A stretch of DNA of 64,000 nucleotides from Methanogenium marinum (GTDB lineage Archaea; Halobacteriota; Methanomicrobia; Methanomicrobiales; Methanomicrobiaceae), in contig NZ_JAKELO010000002.1 in the NCBI RefSeq assembly GCF_028912405.1, forward strand, positions 1,807,276-1,871,275, given 5' to 3'. A program made the position numbers and the translations under genes. Of the stretch, positions 62,036 to 64,000 are shown piece by piece; the first letter of the stretch is position 1; every line of letters starts with the position of its first letter. The notes below the pieces were generated by a model. The model was not told the origin of the DNA. It saw only the letters and a program-made list of their open reading frames with translations, and made no database searches.

Positions 62036-62851
62036 ATGAATTCCGAGAATATTGTCTCTGGGGAGGCTGTTCTTCCCCCGCTCCTTGAGTTTCGTAATGT
62101 GACGGTGATGAAGGGTTCAAAGAAACTGCTTGATTCCCTCACGGTTACCATTCCGGAAGGAGAGCATATCGCCATTCTGGGCCCGAATGGTGCAGGAAAA
62201 TCATCATTTATCAAAGCCATTATGCGGGAATATTATCCCCTCAGAGGAGACGGGGTGGTATTCCGGGTATGTGGCAATGATGTGTGGCACGTCTCTGATC
62301 TCAGATCCCACTTTGGCATTGTTTCAAATGAACTCCAGTACACCTTCACCCGTGAGATCACCGGACGCGATGTCGTTCTCTCGGGATTCTTCTCCAGTAT
62401 CGGGCTGTACTGGCATGAGGCAACACCTGCAATGGAGCAAAAAACAGATGAAATTCTCCGGTTCCTTGAAATAGATCACCTCAGCGACCGTTTGTTCACC
62501 ACACTATCCTCCGGCGAGGCTCGCCGGTTTCTGATTGGCCGGGCACTGGTTCACGACCCAAAGACGCTCATCCTTGATGAACCGACAACGAGTCTTGACC
62601 TCCATGCTCTGCACATCTTCCGTGCAACACTCCGGAAGATTGCGCAGGCAGGCACCGGCATCATCATGGTAACACACATGCTCCCGGATATCATCCCGGA
62701 GACGTCCCGGATTATTCTCATGAAGGACGGGCGGTTCTGTGGTGACGGGCCGAAGAAGGAGATGCTGACGGGTGAGTGGGTTGGGAGGCATTTCGGGGTT
62801 CCGGTGCATATTAGAGAAGATGATGGCTGGTATTACGCGACCGGGTACTGA
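62036..62851 (+). CDS. Solitary ABC ATPase, YlmA-like
   Basis: A 271-residue ATPase. Start is ATG at 62036 just before the first domain strand (LLEFRNVTVMKGSKKLL). It has Walker A ILGPNGAGKSSF, then ITGRDVVLSGFFSSIGLYWH, signature TLSSGEARRFLIGRAL, Walker B LILDEPTTSLDL and switch His in VTHMLPDIIPET. The segment around VLSGFFSSIGLY is typical of the YlmA group of soluble ABC proteins, which lack a permease. No permease gene adjoins. Possible role in ribosome or nucleic-acid functions is unproven. Confidence 0.85.
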   Translation: MNSENIVSGEAVLPPLLEFRNVTVMKGSKKLLDSLTVTIPEGEHIAILGPNGAGKSSFIKAIMREYYPLRGDGVVFRVCGNDVWHVSDLRSHFGIVSNELQYTFTREITGRDVVLSGFFSSIGLYWHEATPAMEQKTDEILRFLEIDHLSDRLFTTLSSGEARRFLIGRALVHDPKTLILDEPTTSLDLHALHIFRATLRKIAQAGTGIIMVTHMLPDIIPETSRIILMKDGRFCGDGPKKEMLTGEWVGRHFGVPVHIREDDGWYYATGY

Positions 62852-62910
62852 TAGATTGTCACGGGAAGGGTGGCCGCTTACGCTTTTTTTCTTCTTTCCC
62901 TGTTCCTCTG

Positions 62911-63162
62911 CTATTCCTCCTTTGGTTCCCAGATGGGAATACCTGCATAAGTGATCTTTTTGATGCGGTGATACGGTATTGGTGTGGTCCCTCCCGTGGA
63001 GATCACCTCAAAATAATCCCGATCAAGATTGGTGATATACTCCCCTTCGGCAGTTGAACGGTCATTTGGTGCCCCACGGTCGATATATTCCACCGTGGCC
63101 TTTTTGAAGTTAAACTCCGGATCATGCCAGATGCGGAGGAGGAGGGCATGGGTGGTACGCAT
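62911..63162 (-). CDS. UPF0248 (DUF504) protein
   Basis: An 83-residue protein with the family pattern LLLRIWHDPEFNFKKATVEY, DRGAPNDRSTAEG and TPIPYHRIKKITYAG with a late IW. Members are archaeal and occur with RNA-processing genes, and the fold is thought to be a small RNA-related domain. No ribosome binding site is obvious, and a leaderless message is possible. Neighbours give no further hint. Confidence 0.9.
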   Translation of the reverse strand: MRTTHALLLRIWHDPEFNFKKATVEYIDRGAPNDRSTAEGEYITNLDRDYFEVISTGGTTPIPYHRIKKITYAGIPIWEPKEE

Positions 63163-63453
63163 GAAGGGTGATAGGGGTGGTGCTGGTATTTCAGGTTTCC
63201 CGGGCCCGAAGATGATGCGTGTCTTCAGTCCCGGAATATTAGAGAATTACGAAGAGTAATGGCTGACCATTTTTGAATAAAAAGGAAACAGTCTGCCATT
63301 TGTGCAATCCGGGCGTGTCCGGGAGGCAGTCCTGTCCGAAGGGTCGAAGTATATTTATCCAGCGGATAGTAATTGTGATAAAACCAGTATTTATCGTGGA
63401 TCACAGGCAACACGAATTGTTCAAAATTATTTGAATCAAATTGTGGTTTTCAC

Positions 63454-64000
63454 ATGGCAATAGAACTTATTTATATCGTAGCACTGATTTTGACCGGTAT
63501 TGTGGTCGGTTTTGCCGGCGGAATGCTTGGTGTCGGCGGCTGTTTCATCATGATCCCGGTGCAGTACTGGGTTTTGACCTCAATGGGGCTGGACCCCGGG
63601 ATAGCTATCCTGATTGCATTCGGAACGAATCTTGCGGTCGTCCTGCCGACCGCCATGTCCGGTGCATATGGGCACAACAAAAAGGGTGCGGTTGCCTGGA
63701 ATGCCGCATTGACCATGGGTATTGCCGGGTTTGCCGGTGCTCTTGTGGGCGGATATATTGCGACTCTGATTCCGGGAGAATATCTGACGGCCCTCTTTGG
63801 ACTGGTGATCCTTCTCAGCGCTGTCCGGATGCTTACGGCCAAACCGCCGTCAGTGGATGCCGAACCGGTCGATGATGTCATCACATTCCTCCTGTGGGGT
63901 ATTCCTATAGGTCTTCTCTCTGGTATCATTGGTATCGGTGGTGGTGTGGTTCTGATTCCGGTGATGGTCTTAGCACTGCACTTTAAGATGCACACCGCTG
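63454..64000 (+). CDS. TauE/SafE-family (TSUP) permease, partial
   Basis: The first 182 codons, to the window end, of a sulfite/sulfonate-type exporter. It has GFAGGMLGVGGCFIMIPVQ in the first repeat and PIGLLSGIIGIGGGVVLIPV at the start of the second, both TSUP signatures. About five hydrophobic helices are seen. ATG at 63454. Family substrates are sulfoacetate, sulfite or organosulfur compounds, so the gene may relate to the sulfur operon at 24-28 kb, though it is not linked to it. Confidence 0.9.
   Translation, partial: MAIELIYIVALILTGIVVGFAGGMLGVGGCFIMIPVQYWVLTSMGLDPGIAILIAFGTNLAVVLPTAMSGAYGHNKKGAVAWNAALTMGIAGFAGALVGGYIATLIPGEYLTALFGLVILLSAVRMLTAKPPSVDAEPVDDVITFLLWGIPIGLLSGIIGIGGGVVLIPVMVLALHFKMHTA

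Overview
The window looks like chromosomal DNA of a methanogenic euryarchaeote, probably of the Methanomicrobia/Methanomicrobiales type. The assignment is by gene content only. It rests on archaeal TATA-type promoters with short leaders, a UPF0248 (DUF504) protein, a UbiA-family prenyltransferase, a receiver-PAS-histidine kinase of the kind common in these methanogens, DUF1622 and AIM24-like proteins, a ferredoxin-nitroreductase fusion and many [4Fe-4S] or redox-stress proteins. No rRNA, tRNA or CRISPR array was found.

Layout. 1-2.1 kb: tail of a membrane-anchored protein, a transposase remnant and a frameshifted SLOG-SLATT-like membrane protein. 2.3-9.1 kb: polyferredoxin membrane protein, HI0933-type flavoprotein, ProC-like reductase, a LamG remnant, a Cache-type lipoprotein, a thioredoxin-fold protein and a Bcp peroxiredoxin. 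9.6-12.7 kb: iron/cobalamin-type ABC importer. 12.8-23.5 kb: small operons including an AIM24-like protein, lipase, methyltransferase, ATP-grasp enzyme, a split YraQ-type permease, a rubrerythrin-like protein, CorA, an RsbW-like ATPase and TrkA. 23.7-28.5 kb: a sulfur operon (SLC13 transporter, metallo-beta-lactamase/rhodanese protein, two YeeE/YedE halves, DUF1622). 28.7-36.4 kb: tandem FAS1 lipoprotein, TrkH, ferredoxin-nitroreductase, hybrid sensor kinase and a CPA2 antiporter.

36.4-48.7 kb is a defence island on the minus strand. A type I restriction-modification system is spread out in the order hsdR, hsdS, hsdM, with extra genes between the subunits. Directly behind hsdR is an AT-rich gene for a nuclease plus nSTAND3-like NTPase, and beyond that gene lies a second, partial copy of the hsdR 3' end. 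Then come three overlapping genes: a Panacea/SocA-like protein, a PIN-like protein and an unrecognised 408-residue protein. Between hsdS and hsdM there is about 1.36 kb of non-coding DNA, followed by an orphan MNT nucleotidyltransferase. That non-coding DNA carries paired GTTCG/CGAAC dyads, 10-bp iterons and two tandem copies of a roughly 190-nt element ending in terminator-like hairpins.

48.9-64 kb: 5'-nucleotidase, a frameshifted class III aminotransferase, a PadR-controlled drug-type ABC exporter, GT2/UbiA pair, TetR regulator with operator-like repeats facing an iron alcohol dehydrogenase, RNase R-like enzyme, two RRM proteins with a shared leader, a YlmA-like ABC ATPase, UPF0248 and the start of a TauE/SafE permease. 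Two genes (437-2127 and 51037-52364) are broken by one-base shifts in homopolymers. These may be sequence errors rather than true pseudogenes.
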